Shown in pieces: positions 17,823 to 26,543 of a stretch of DNA of 64,000 nucleotides. The stretch is from positions 372,001-436,000 of the forward strand of contig BJHL01000003.1 in the NCBI GenBank assembly GCA_014192545.1, given 5' to 3'. Numbering within the stretch: the first letter of the stretch is position 1; each line of letters starts with the position of its first letter. The notes under the pieces were generated by a model that was given only the letters and a program-made list of their open reading frames with translations, ran no database searches and was not told the DNA's origin. The position numbers and the translations under genes are program-made. This stretch comes from Phycisphaerae bacterium. Its GTDB lineage: Bacteria > Planctomycetota > Phycisphaerae > Phycisphaerales > UBA1924.

Positions 17823-17828
17823 TATAAT
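17823..17828 (+). promoter_or_regulatory. Possible -10 element of sucA
   Basis: A perfect TATAAT hexamer lies 138 bases before the sucA start. No good -35 hexamer is visible at 16-18 bases upstream, where the GTAC repeats sit, so this is only a candidate. Confidence 0.35.
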
Positions 17829-17965
17829 TCCCCGTTCTGGCCTGCGTCCTATCGGCCAATGTTCGGTGGGTCGTTGGCGGCCCGTCTTTTGCATTTGGCC
17901 ATTAGCCTCTTGGTGCTGCGCGGCTGGCGGTTTGGTGTGTGCTGGCGGCAGACGAAGGAATCGAC

Positions 17966-20842
17966 ATGACTGCAACTTCTTCTTCTAACTCGGCCTGGGC
18001 TCCTGTGCTTCGCGGCAACCGTCCGGCGGTGAATGGATGGAGCGCGGAGTATCTCGATGAGCAGTACAAGGCCTTCCTGGCGGATGCCAAGAGCGTGCCA
18101 GCGGACTTGCAGCAGTTCTTTGCGGGGTTTGATTTGGGGAATAGTGCGAGCGCGGGTGGCGCGAGCACGGGCGCGAATGGCGCGAGTAGCGCTGGCGCGG
18201 GCGTGAACGATGTGCAGCGCAAGGCCGATGCGCTGGTGCGGGGCTATCGCGATCTGGGGCATCTGGCTGCGAACATTGATCCGTTCCACCGGGCGCGGAC
18301 GGGGGTGCGGTCTGACAAGTTGGACGCGAAGAAGATTGGCGTGACGGACGCCGACATGGGCAAGACGGTTTCGTCGCCCTTTGGCAGCATCACGGTGCGC
18401 GAGTTGATCGCGACGCTCGAAGCCGCGTATTGCGGGTCTATCGGCATCGAGTTCATGCACTCGCCTGATGAAGTCGAGCGCGCGTGGTTTGCCAAGCAGA
18501 TTGAAACCAAAGCGTGGACCACGCCTATTTCGGCTCGCGAACGCATGATGGTCTTGGAGCAGATCACGGCGGCGGAGCAGTTTGATTTGTTTCTGGGCAA
18601 GCGGTACCAAGGCAAGAAGCGGTTTAGCCTCGAAGGTGGCGATGCGCTGATTCCGTTGATGAAGGCTCTGGCGCAGCGCGCGGGCGAGCATGGGACGGGC
18701 GAGATCATTTTGGGCATGCCCCACCGCGGGCGGCTGAGCGTGTTGCACAACTTCCTGGGCAAAGACTTGCAGAAGTTGTTTACCGAGTTCGAAGATGCGT
18801 GGCAGATGGGCGGGCAAGCGACCGCCACGGGGCAAGCGGGTGATGTGAAGTACCACCGCGGCTATTCGGGCGACCAGCCGATCTTCGACAGCACCGGCAA
18901 CAAGATCGGGCTGGTGCATTTGTCGATGATGAACAACCCCAGCCACTTGGAAAGCGTCGATCCGGTGGTGATGGGTAAGGCCCGCGCCAAGCAAGATATC
19001 TTGGGTGACATTAGCAAGACCCGCGTGGTGAGTGTCATGCTCCACGGCGATGCGGCGGTGATCGGGCAAGGCGTGGTTGCTGAGTGCCTGAACATGAGCA
19101 AGCTGCCCGGCTACGACGTGGGCGGCACGATTCACGTGGTCGTGAACAACATGGTCGGGTTTACGACTGATCCCGAAGATGGCCGGAGCACGGCGTATTG
19201 CACGGATGTGGGCAAGATTGTCAATGCTCCCGCGATTCACGTGAATGGTGATGATCCGGAAGCGGTTGTGCGGGCCGCGAAGCTGGCGGTTGACTATCGC
19301 CAGGAATTCAAGCGCGATGTGTTTATTGATCTGGTCTGCTTCCGTCGCCACGGGCACAACGAAGCGGATGAGCCGCGCTACACGCAGCCGCAGTTGTACA
19401 AGTATGTGAGTGACAACAAGGGACCGGCGGAAAACTATCGCAAGCGTTTGGCGGATGCGGGGCTGGTGACGGCCGAGCAGAGCCAGGCGGTTGTTGATCG
19501 CATCTTTGCGGAACTGGATGCGGGACAGACCAAGGCCAAGGCCCAGCCGGTGAACCCGGTGACGGCGCCGGGCGGCGGGCAATGGGATGGCTTCACGGGT
19601 GAATACACCTTTGAAAGCCCCAAGACGGCGGTTGATCCGCTGACTATCAGCCGGGTGTGCAGTGCGATGGGCACCGCGCCTGAAGGCTTCAATGTGAATG
19701 CGAAGCTGAAGGCGATGCTGACGGCGCGGGCCGGGCTGACCAGCAGCAAGAAGCTGAGCCACGCCGATGCCGAGCAGATTGCTATTGGCACGTTGCTGCT
19801 GGATGGATATCCGGTGCGGCTGAGCGGGCAGGATTGTCGGCGTGGGACGTTTACGCAGCGGCATGCGGTGCTGCGTGATGAGAAGACGGGCGAACGCGTG
19901 ACGCTGCTGAACAACATTGTGTCCGCCGACAAGCAAGCCAAGTTCGATGTGTGGGATAGCCCGCTGAGCGAATACAGCGTGATGGGCTTTGATTACGGGT
20001 ATAGCCGCGGGCAGCCCAAAGCACTTGTCATGTGGGAAGGGCAGTTTGGCGATTTCGGCAATGGCGCGCAGATCATGATTGATCAGTGGATTGCCAGCAG
20101 CGAAACCAAGTGGAGCAGATGGGGCGGGCTGGTGCTGCTGCTGCCCCACGGCTTTGAAGGACAAGGCCCCGAGCACAGCAGTGCGCGCATGGAGCGGTTT
20201 TTGCAACTGTGCGCGGATGACAACATGGAAGTGTGCTATCCGTCAACCGGTGCGCAGACCTTCCACATGCTGCGCCGGCAGGCATTGCGGAAGATTCGCA
20301 AGCCCTTGATTGTGATGACGCCCAAGAAGTACCTGCGCATTGAGACCAGCACGATTGATGATCTGAGCACAGGCAGTTTCCAGCACTTTATTGATGATGT
20401 GAGTGTCTCGGCGAGTGAAGCCAAGAGCATCAAGCAGGTGATTTACTGCTCGGGCAAGATTTATCACGAGCTGGCGGAGCGGCGCGAGGCGTGCGGCCGC
20501 AAAGATGTGGCGATTGTGCGCGTGGAGCAGTTGTTCCCGCTGCATGTTGAACTGGCGAAGAAGATTGATGCGAAGTATCCGGCGAGTGCCAAGCGCGTGT
20601 GGGTGCAGGAAGAGCATCGCAACGCGGGTGCGTGGATGTACATTGCCGATGCGTTCCGCGAGGCGATGGGCGTGAGCTTGTCGTACATTGGTCGCAAGCC
20701 CAGCGCAAGCCCGGCGACGGGCAGCGAGAAGACGCACAAGAAGGAACAGGATGCGGTGCTGGACGCGGCGATTGGGCCGGCTCCGGCGGGCGGGACGGGC
20801 GGCGGCGATAAGTCCAAGCCTGAGACCGCCGGCAAGCGATAA
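17966..20842 (+). CDS. sucA: 2-oxoglutarate dehydrogenase E1 component
   Basis: 958 residues, the thiamine-diphosphate subunit that decarboxylates 2-oxoglutarate in the TCA cycle. The N-terminus (WSAEYLDEQYKAFLADAKSV) is the E2-binding region. A short Gly/Ala/Ser linker follows at about 60-90. Catalytic blocks include EILLGMPHRGRLSVL-like IILGMPHRGRLSVLHNFLG, KYHRGYSGDQPI, MNNPSHLESVDPVVMGKARA, LHGDAAVIGQGVVAE and FRRHGHNEADEP. The transketolase-like C-terminal domain has LSGQDCRRGTFTQRHAVL and HGFEGQGPEHSSARMERFLQ. The ATG at 17966 follows GAAGGA at a good distance, so it is preferred over an in-frame start at 17939. sucB follows after 102 bases. Confidence 0.97.
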   Translation: MTATSSSNSAWAPVLRGNRPAVNGWSAEYLDEQYKAFLADAKSVPADLQQFFAGFDLGNSASAGGASTGANGASSAGAGVNDVQRKADALVRGYRDLGHLAANIDPFHRARTGVRSDKLDAKKIGVTDADMGKTVSSPFGSITVRELIATLEAAYCGSIGIEFMHSPDEVERAWFAKQIETKAWTTPISARERMMVLEQITAAEQFDLFLGKRYQGKKRFSLEGGDALIPLMKALAQRAGEHGTGEIILGMPHRGRLSVLHNFLGKDLQKLFTEFEDAWQMGGQATATGQAGDVKYHRGYSGDQPIFDSTGNKIGLVHLSMMNNPSHLESVDPVVMGKARAKQDILGDISKTRVVSVMLHGDAAVIGQGVVAECLNMSKLPGYDVGGTIHVVVNNMVGFTTDPEDGRSTAYCTDVGKIVNAPAIHVNGDDPEAVVRAAKLAVDYRQEFKRDVFIDLVCFRRHGHNEADEPRYTQPQLYKYVSDNKGPAENYRKRLADAGLVTAEQSQAVVDRIFAELDAGQTKAKAQPVNPVTAPGGGQWDGFTGEYTFESPKTAVDPLTISRVCSAMGTAPEGFNVNAKLKAMLTARAGLTSSKKLSHADAEQIAIGTLLLDGYPVRLSGQDCRRGTFTQRHAVLRDEKTGERVTLLNNIVSADKQAKFDVWDSPLSEYSVMGFDYGYSRGQPKALVMWEGQFGDFGNGAQIMIDQWIASSETKWSRWGGLVLLLPHGFEGQGPEHSSARMERFLQLCADDNMEVCYPSTGAQTFHMLRRQALRKIRKPLIVMTPKKYLRIETSTIDDLSTGSFQHFIDDVSVSASEAKSIKQVIYCSGKIYHELAERREACGRKDVAIVRVEQLFPLHVELAKKIDAKYPASAKRVWVQEEHRNAGAWMYIADAFREAMGVSLSYIGRKPSASPATGSEKTHKKEQDAVLDAAIGPAPAGGTGGGDKSKPETAGKR

Positions 20843-20944
20843 TGAGTGAGTCAGATTGCGTTGGTCAACGTTCGAGGATGCATTGACAACAATTGCGACG
20901 TGTGCGAAGGTTCGCCCGGTCGCTCAGCCAAGCGGAAAGCAACT

Positions 20945-22270
20945 ATGCCTATTGACATCATCATTCCAACCGCCGGTGAGAGCATCACTTCAGGCGTGAT
21001 TAGCCGGTGGCTGAAGAACGACGGCGACTTTGTGAAGCGGGATGAGCCGGTGCTTGAGCTTGAGACCGACAAGGTGACGATGGAAATTGCTGCGCCGGCG
21101 GCGGGCAGCGTGAAGCAGACGGCCAAGACGGGCGAGACGGTGAAGATCGGGCAGGTGGTGGGCAGCATTGCTGAAGGTGCGGCCCCGGCGGCGACTGCGG
21201 CTCCTGCGAAGAGCGAAGCGAAGACAGAAGCGAAGGTTGGATCGAGCGAGCCCAAGGCTTCGGCTCAGGTGGCGACGGCGGCGCCGGTTGCGGCTGCTGC
21301 GGGTGTTGCCGGCTCGGCGGCGGCGGAGAAGGCGGCAGTAGAAGATGTGCGTGCAACGCCACTCGCGAAGAAGTTGGCGGATGAGAATCATGTTGATCTC
21401 GGGCATGTTGTGGGCACGGGCGCGGGTGGACGCATTCGCGAGCAAGATGTGCTGGCGTACATGCAGAGCCATCAGCCGGGCAGCGTGAATGGTGCGGGTG
21501 CGGCGGCTGCTTCATCTGCGGCGGCTGGCGGTGGTGCGTCGGCGGCTCGCAGCGTGACGCGCGATCGCATGACGCCCTTGCGGCAGCGAATTGCACAGCG
21601 GCTAGTGCAAGCGCAGCACACGGCTGCGATGCTGACGACGTTCAACGAAGTGGACATGGGCCCTGTGATGGAGCTTCGCAAGCAATACAAGGAAGAGTTT
21701 GAGAAGAAGCACACTATTGGGCTGGGGTTCATGGGCTTCTTTGTCAAGGCGGTGTGTACGGCACTCAAGGCGTATCCGGCGGTCAACAGCTACATCGTGG
21801 ATGATGACGCGGGCGGCATTGCAATTGAGCGGCATGGCTACTGCGATGTGGCGATTGCGGTGAGCACGCCCAAGGGGCTGGTGGTGCCAGTCCTGCGCAA
21901 CGCGGAGAAGATGAGCCTGGCTGATGTTGAAAAGGGAATCAAGGAACTCGCGACCAAAGCCAAGGATGGCAAGCTGACGCTTGAAGACATGACTGGCGGC
22001 ACCTTCACCATTACCAACGGCGGCGTGTTTGGCAGTTTGATGAGCACGCCGATTCTCAATCCGCCGCAAAGCGGGATTTTGGGCATGCATGCGATCAAGA
22101 ATCGTCCCATGGAGTACCCGGTTGCCAGCGGCCAGATCGCGATTCGGCCCATGATGTACCTGGCGCACAGCTATGACCATCGCATCATCGATGGTGCGGA
22201 GGCGGTGCAGTTCTTGGTGAAGGTGAAGCAGTGCATTGAGGATCCGCAGCGGATGTTGCTGGAGTTGTAG
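20945..22270 (+). CDS. sucB: Dihydrolipoamide succinyltransferase (2-oxoglutarate dehydrogenase E2)
   Basis: 441 residues. The lipoyl domain at residues 1-80 has the lipoylation site in [17 protein letters not shown]. An Ala/Pro linker leads to the peripheral subunit-binding domain ([21 protein letters not shown]). The catalytic domain ends in the active-site motif [13 protein letters not shown] with the His-Asp pair. The ATG at 20945 begins [14 protein letters not shown], as expected for the family. The open frame upstream to 20846 has no similarity. The E3 gene (lpd) does not follow, since the next gene is convergent, so E3 must be shared from another locus. Confidence 0.96.
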   Translation: MPIDIIIPTAGESITSGVISRWLKNDGDFVKRDEPVLELETDKVTMEIAAPAAGSVKQTAKTGETVKIGQVVGSIAEGAAPAATAAPAKSEAKTEAKVGSSEPKASAQVATAAPVAAAAGVAGSAAAEKAAVEDVRATPLAKKLADENHVDLGHVVGTGAGGRIREQDVLAYMQSHQPGSVNGAGAAAASSAAAGGGASAARSVTRDRMTPLRQRIAQRLVQAQHTAAMLTTFNEVDMGPVMELRKQYKEEFEKKHTIGLGFMGFFVKAVCTALKAYPAVNSYIVDDDAGGIAIERHGYCDVAIAVSTPKGLVVPVLRNAEKMSLADVEKGIKELATKAKDGKLTLEDMTGGTFTITNGGVFGSLMSTPILNPPQSGILGMHAIKNRPMEYPVASGQIAIRPMMYLAHSYDHRIIDGAEAVQFLVKVKQCIEDPQRMLLEL

Positions 22271-22332
22271 TCGCCTGGTTGAGAGGTGCGATAGAGAAGT
22301 GATTCGTGCATCAACACGCTTGGCTGCGAGCT

Positions 22333-23403
22333 TTACGCGATCAATTCGTGCATCTTTGACTTTGCGATCATTTCATCGATGATGGCCGGGAGGCTATGTC
22401 TCAGTTGCCACGTGGGATAGTGCGCATGGAACTTTGACATGTCGGTGTAGTAGCAGATGTGGTCGCCGATGCGGTTTGTCGGGTCGTATGACAGCGTGGG
22501 GCGATTGCCGGTCTGCCGGTGGATGTAATCGATGCACTCGATGACGCTTGCGGCGTTGTGTTTGCCGCCTCCCAGGTTGTAGACTTCGCCTGGACGGGGG
22601 TTTTGGGCGAAGTGCCAGAAGGCGTTGATGACATCGTGGCAGTGAATCTGGTCGCGGACTTGTTTGCCTTTGTAGCCGAAGATGGTGTACGGTTTTTCTT
22701 CGATTGCGCACTTGACGAGATAGTTGAGGAACCCGTGCAGTTCAACGCCTGCGTGCTGGGGGCCGGTCAGACAGCCGCCACGAAACACACCGGTTTTGAG
22801 GCCGAAATAGCGGCCGTATTCCTGCGCGAGCAGATCACCTGAGGCTTTGCTGACGCCGAAGAGCGAGTGGGTGTTCTGGTCGATCGTCAGGGATTCGTTG
22901 ATGCCTCGAACGAGTGAAGGGTGTGCGAAGTCATAACGCGTAGAGAACTCGGTGAGTGGCAAACGGTTGGGCGCGTCGCCGTAGACCTTGTTGGTTGAGA
23001 CGTGGATGAAGACTGCGTTGGGTCGCAGCGTGCGGCATGATTCAAGCAGGTTGAGCGTGCCCATGGCGTTGACTTCAAAGTCATCGAAGACGCGCTTGGC
23101 TGCGAGATCATGGCTCGGCTGCGCCGCAGCATGAATGATGATGTCGAACTTTGCGTCAGCGAAAAGACTGCGCACGCCGGCACGATCTCGGATGTCTAGC
23201 GTGACGTGCTCAAAGTTCGCGCATGATGCGAGCAGGCGGTGACGGTTTGAAGTTGTATCGCCTTTGGGCCCAAAGAAGTCGCCCCGCATGTTGTTGTCAA
23301 CACCCGTGACGCGAAAGCCCATGGCGTCAAAGAACGTGACAGCTTCTGAGCCTATGAGGCCTGAAGATCCGGTGACGAGGACGTATTTGGGTGCGGATTT
23401 CAT
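22333..23403 (-). CDS. NAD-dependent sugar-nucleotide epimerase (CDP-paratose 2-epimerase-like)
   Basis: 356 residues, an extended short-chain dehydrogenase acting on a nucleotide sugar. The NAD-binding motif is TGSSGLIGSEAV. Other blocks are DIIIHAAAQPSHDLA and STNKVYGDAPNR. The segment at the YxxxK position reads SLFGVSKASGDLLAQEYGRY, so Phe stands where the catalytic Tyr is expected. It continues GVFRGGCLTGPQHAG and GYKGKQVRDQIHCHDV, which is typical of the CDP-paratose/tyvelose epimerase-like group. The ATG at 23403 has GGAG eight bases upstream and begins three bases after the stop of the methyltransferase gene, so they form one operon. The likely role is supplying a sugar to the glycan cluster. 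Confidence 0.88.
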   Translation of the reverse strand: MKSAPKYVLVTGSSGLIGSEAVTFFDAMGFRVTGVDNNMRGDFFGPKGDTTSNRHRLLASCANFEHVTLDIRDRAGVRSLFADAKFDIIIHAAAQPSHDLAAKRVFDDFEVNAMGTLNLLESCRTLRPNAVFIHVSTNKVYGDAPNRLPLTEFSTRYDFAHPSLVRGINESLTIDQNTHSLFGVSKASGDLLAQEYGRYFGLKTGVFRGGCLTGPQHAGVELHGFLNYLVKCAIEEKPYTIFGYKGKQVRDQIHCHDVINAFWHFAQNPRPGEVYNLGGGKHNAASVIECIDYIHRQTGNRPTLSYDPTNRIGDHICYYTDMSKFHAHYPTWQLRHSLPAIIDEMIAKSKMHELIA

Positions 23404-23406
23404 CAC

Positions 23407-24132
23407 TCAGTCTCCGGGTTTCCAATTTTGAGGCCATGGAAAGGCGTCGCCACGTGCTGCGATGCTGTCGATGAGGCGACGATGGACGAAGAATGCGTCG
23501 ACGACGAAAAGTTCCTGGTCAGGCTTACGCCAGTACTCACCCAGTTGGACAAGCACGTGGCCCAGCGGCCGAAGGAAGTCCATGACTTCCGGCAGCAGCG
23601 GAGTTTGGCTGCCGTAGCCGCGGCCGAGCCATGTTTCAATGTGCATCGCGTCTGCCGCTTCAACGGTTGCGCGACCACCATCAAGGACGAGCAGTTCGCC
23701 CCCTTGTACATCAATCTTGATGAGTTGAGGCTGTGGGATTGCATGACGCTTGCGAAACTCGTCAAGCGTTGCAACTGGAACGCGCACAACTTCGGAAGCT
23801 GGCGCATTGCGAGCGAGGAGCGAACTGCCGACTATCCAGGGCTGCTTCCAAAAGTCTTGCTCGCCGGATTGCGCGCCGAGGGCTACTTCGTGGATGTGAA
23901 AGCTGCGGTGCGTTTGCTTCGCCCAGTCCAGCACCCGTGCGTACTCAGCTTCGCGACGAGCGAGGGGCTCAAAGATATCGAAGCGTGCATCGGGCAGAAT
24001 ATCAGCCATCGCGCTAGACCACGCGGCGTTGGAGCCACCGACGTCGACGACGGAATCGATCTGCCAGCCTGACTGCAGCAGGCTTGCGAAGAAGCGTCGT
24101 TCACAATCTGCAAATGGAATGGTGGTTTTCAT
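23407..24132 (-). CDS. FkbM-family methyltransferase
   Basis: 241 residues, an S-adenosylmethionine-dependent methyltransferase. Motif I is VVDVGGSNAAWS. Later blocks are DARFDIFEPL, GSSLLARN, VPVATLDEFRKRH and the FkbM signature LIKIDVQGGELLVLDGG. Such enzymes usually O-methylate sugars or glycan-linked hydroxyls. The gene sits nine bases downstream of a second FkbM gene and directly upstream of the epimerase gene, so all three are probably one transcript. Confidence 0.9.
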   Translation of the reverse strand: MKTTIPFADCERRFFASLLQSGWQIDSVVDVGGSNAAWSSAMADILPDARFDIFEPLARREAEYARVLDWAKQTHRSFHIHEVALGAQSGEQDFWKQPWIVGSSLLARNAPASEVVRVPVATLDEFRKRHAIPQPQLIKIDVQGGELLVLDGGRATVEAADAMHIETWLGRGYGSQTPLLPEVMDFLRPLGHVLVQLGEYWRKPDQELFVVDAFFVHRRLIDSIAARGDAFPWPQNWKPGD

Positions 24133-24141
24133 GGACGTTTC

Positions 24142-25215
24142 TCATGCCGACAGCGTCGGTTGAATCGATTGCTGAATGAGGTGGGGTGTATAGAGCGCGA
24201 TGACGTGCATTCCTTGCATGCGCAACGCTTCGCTCTTGTGCCAAAGCGAAACTTCGTGGGCGTCACTTGAAAGCACGACGACATCAATACCGCGAGATTG
24301 AGCAGTTTGTGGCAAGATGATTTCGCGGCCGGCGATTCGTTCGCCTCGCAGTTGGAGGTTGTCATCCAGAATCGCGACGATGGGCAGCGGCATCTCGTCG
24401 AAGAACTGGGCGAGAGCCTGCGTGTGCTTGCCCGATCCGTACAGCGCGGCAGCGGTACAGCCGCGTGCAGCCGCTCGCTGGAGTGCGCGGCGAAGACGCC
24501 CTTTGGGAGAGAGATCCGGGAGGTTTTTGCGTGTGCGCAGTTGGGCGAGCACATCATTTCGCAGCCAGAGGCCATCGCCGTACGTAGTTTGCTCTTCGTC
24601 GCCTCGGTCGTTGACTTCATGCAACTGGTGAAGGGAGAAGTTGTTCTCGGCAAGGAATCGATCGATCTGCGAGAAGGACGCACAACCTTCGTACTCTGGC
24701 GCGAACTGACACTCACAGTTGATTGCCCGGACATTGCCAAGCAAACCAGTTGCACCTTTCAGCACTTCGAGATCGAAGCCCTGCACGTCGACTTTCACTA
24801 GGTCAACGCGATTGATGCCTTGCTGATTCGCCCAGTTGTCGAGCGTAACAACCGGCACCTTGACAACCTGACGAGTGGCGTACCAGTCGCCGTAGTAGCG
24901 ACGGCCAAGTTCGCTTGGAGCCAGCAGCGAAGAGCACCAGTGATTGCCAGTGATGTGAAAGTCCGCCGAACCAGCCTTTGAACCACACGCAAACGGATAG
25001 ATTGAAACGCGCGAGTCGTTCGCAACCGACGCCGCGAGTCGCTCGTGCGTTTCTGGAGCGGGTTCAAAGGCATGAACGTGCGACTGAGGAAACTCCTTGA
25101 GAACGCGGGCGATGGTTTGGCCTTCATTTGCCCCAACATCGACCACGGTCAGGCGTTCCTCAATGTCAAAAACGCGTGTGAGCGAGGTGTATGCGTCGTA
25201 TGGAAAGAGCTTCAT
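24142..25215 (-). CDS. FkbM methyltransferase fused to a C-terminal Rossmann-like domain
   Basis: About 357 residues from the ATG at 25215; ATGs at 25272 and 25341 are also in frame. The N-terminal 210 residues are an FkbM methyltransferase: TVVDVGANEGQTIARVLKEF, HAFEPAPETHERL and LVKVDVQGFDLEVLKGATG. After a linker comes a separate domain (about residues 255-340) starting AALYGSGKHTQALAQFF, with IVAILDDNLQLRGERIAGRE and DVVVLSSDAHEVSLW. That domain recurs at the C-termini of the two divergent neighbours at 25416 and 26540. It looks like a nucleotide-binding fold (Gly-rich loop after a strand, acidic pair after the second strand), function unknown. Confidence 0.85.
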   Translation of the reverse strand: MKLFPYDAYTSLTRVFDIEERLTVVDVGANEGQTIARVLKEFPQSHVHAFEPAPETHERLAASVANDSRVSIYPFACGSKAGSADFHITGNHWCSSLLAPSELGRRYYGDWYATRQVVKVPVVTLDNWANQQGINRVDLVKVDVQGFDLEVLKGATGLLGNVRAINCECQFAPEYEGCASFSQIDRFLAENNFSLHQLHEVNDRGDEEQTTYGDGLWLRNDVLAQLRTRKNLPDLSPKGRLRRALQRAAARGCTAAALYGSGKHTQALAQFFDEMPLPIVAILDDNLQLRGERIAGREIILPQTAQSRGIDVVVLSSDAHEVSLWHKSEALRMQGMHVIALYTPHLIQQSIQPTLSA

Positions 25216-25415
25216 GGGGATGGCATCTCCGCACCGACTCCCGTCGGGACTTGATTCGTTATCGGTTGCCATTTGGCGGGTGCGTGAGCGTTGGTCGGTA
25301 TGTTGGGGCAAGATTTTCGATTTCTCGCTAACTTGCGGCAATTTCGCTCAAGTCATCACCTTGTGTTCAAGAGGTCCGGCCTTCTGCGACGATGCTGCAA
25401 TTGCAGGAGGTTTTC

Positions 25416-26543
25416 ATGTCCAGCAACGATGTGTGGTTCGTCATTCCCAGCGCGAGCCCTGAAAAGTGCCGTAAGACACTGCCCTTGTGGCGTGAACGTG
25501 GCTATCGCATCGCCGTTCTCCAGAACTTTGAGAAGGGTGAGATTCCTGCTGATATCGTGGACTGGTTTGACTACTACCCCGGCTGGCCCGAAAGCGTCAA
25601 CATTCTGTGCCGACAGGTCATTCCGCAAAGTTGCCAACTGATCGTGAGTGGCGGTGATGACATGCTGCCTGACCCAAACCACACCGCCCAAGAACTTGCA
25701 GCACAATTCTTCGATCGTTTCCCGGATGGGTTTGGTGTCATGCAGCCGCATGGCGATGAGTTCATGTGTGCGAAGCGATACTGCGGCTCGCCGTTCATCG
25801 GTCGCGCGTGGTTTGAGAACATGTACGGCGGGCGCGGTCCGATGTACGGGGGATATCACCACAATTACGCAGACAATGAGCTGTACTGGGTCGCAAAGGG
25901 ATTGAACGCGCTGTGGGAGCGAACTGATCTTTCCCACTTCCACGATCACTTCACGCGAACCGGCGAATCGCAGCCAGACTACTGGAACAGTGTGAAGCAG
26001 CGTGATCTGCAGGACTGTCTGCTGTACTACGCGCGCGTTCATGAGACATTTCCGGGTCATGCTCCCACTCAAGCAGCGTTGTGTCGTCCGTTCGACGAAT
26101 CGCTTCCGCGTGCCGAGATGCTGCTGCTCGCCGAGCACCGGCTCTTCCGCGTGGCGATTGACAACCCGTACAGCAACGCGATTGCGAAGGCACTCACGCA
26201 GTGCGCCGACGAAGGAGAACACACTGTCGGGCTCTATGGATTTGGTCTGCACACGCAGGTCGCTGGCAGCGCGTTGCGTGAGCCGCCGGTCAAGATCGCG
26301 TGCATCATCGACGACAATGAATCTAATCATGGCCGGGTCGCGTGGGGAATTCCCGTGGTTTCGCGTCACACCGCGCTGGCAATGGGGTTGCAGGCGGTCG
26401 TGCTATCAGGCAACTCGGTGGAAGACCGACTGTGGAGCAATGCAACGCCATTTCGTGAGCGCGGCATCACTGTGAGGCGTCTGTATGCGAACACGCCCGC
26501 CAACGACGCTGATCTTGCTCGGACTCGTCTCATTACGCTGTGA
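25416..26543 (+). CDS. Glycosyltransferase-like protein with the shared C-terminal Rossmann-like domain
   Basis: 375 residues. The start is secure: AGGAGG lies just before the ATG at 25416. The N-terminal half resembles a GT-A fold: VWFVIPSASPEKCRKTLPLW, then CQLIVSGGDDMLPDP with an acidic GDD that may bind metal-sugar nucleotide, and a Tyr/Gly-rich segment FENMYGGRGPMYGGYHHNY. The C-terminal domain (about 271-357) begins VGLYGFGLHTQVAGSAL and continues ACIIDDNESNHGRVAWGIPV and AVVLSGNSVEDRLW, matching the tails of the two adjacent proteins. The sugar substrate is unknown. It is divergent from the FkbM operon and overlaps the next gene by GTGA. Confidence 0.75.
   Translation: MSSNDVWFVIPSASPEKCRKTLPLWRERGYRIAVLQNFEKGEIPADIVDWFDYYPGWPESVNILCRQVIPQSCQLIVSGGDDMLPDPNHTAQELAAQFFDRFPDGFGVMQPHGDEFMCAKRYCGSPFIGRAWFENMYGGRGPMYGGYHHNYADNELYWVAKGLNALWERTDLSHFHDHFTRTGESQPDYWNSVKQRDLQDCLLYYARVHETFPGHAPTQAALCRPFDESLPRAEMLLLAEHRLFRVAIDNPYSNAIAKALTQCADEGEHTVGLYGFGLHTQVAGSALREPPVKIACIIDDNESNHGRVAWGIPVVSRHTALAMGLQAVVLSGNSVEDRLWSNATPFRERGITVRRLYANTPANDADLARTRLITL

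Larger units (their letters stand above)
17171..17965. other. Repeat-rich intergenic region between divergent flhF and sucA
   Basis: This 795-base stretch has no convincing gene. It holds two blocks of GTACCGGAGT-type sequence in opposite orientation, a 21-base tandem repeat in the middle, C-rich runs near 17680-17750, and a TATAAT hexamer before sucA. Reading frames exist across it, but they only translate the repeats. Promoters for flhF and sucA must lie here. Confidence 0.7.

Noticed and set aside
17849-20206. A 785-residue reading frame antisense to sucA
   Set aside because: It mirrors the strongly biased codons of sucA, has no recognisable motif and starts and ends without signals. The sense frame encodes a complete 2-oxoglutarate dehydrogenase.
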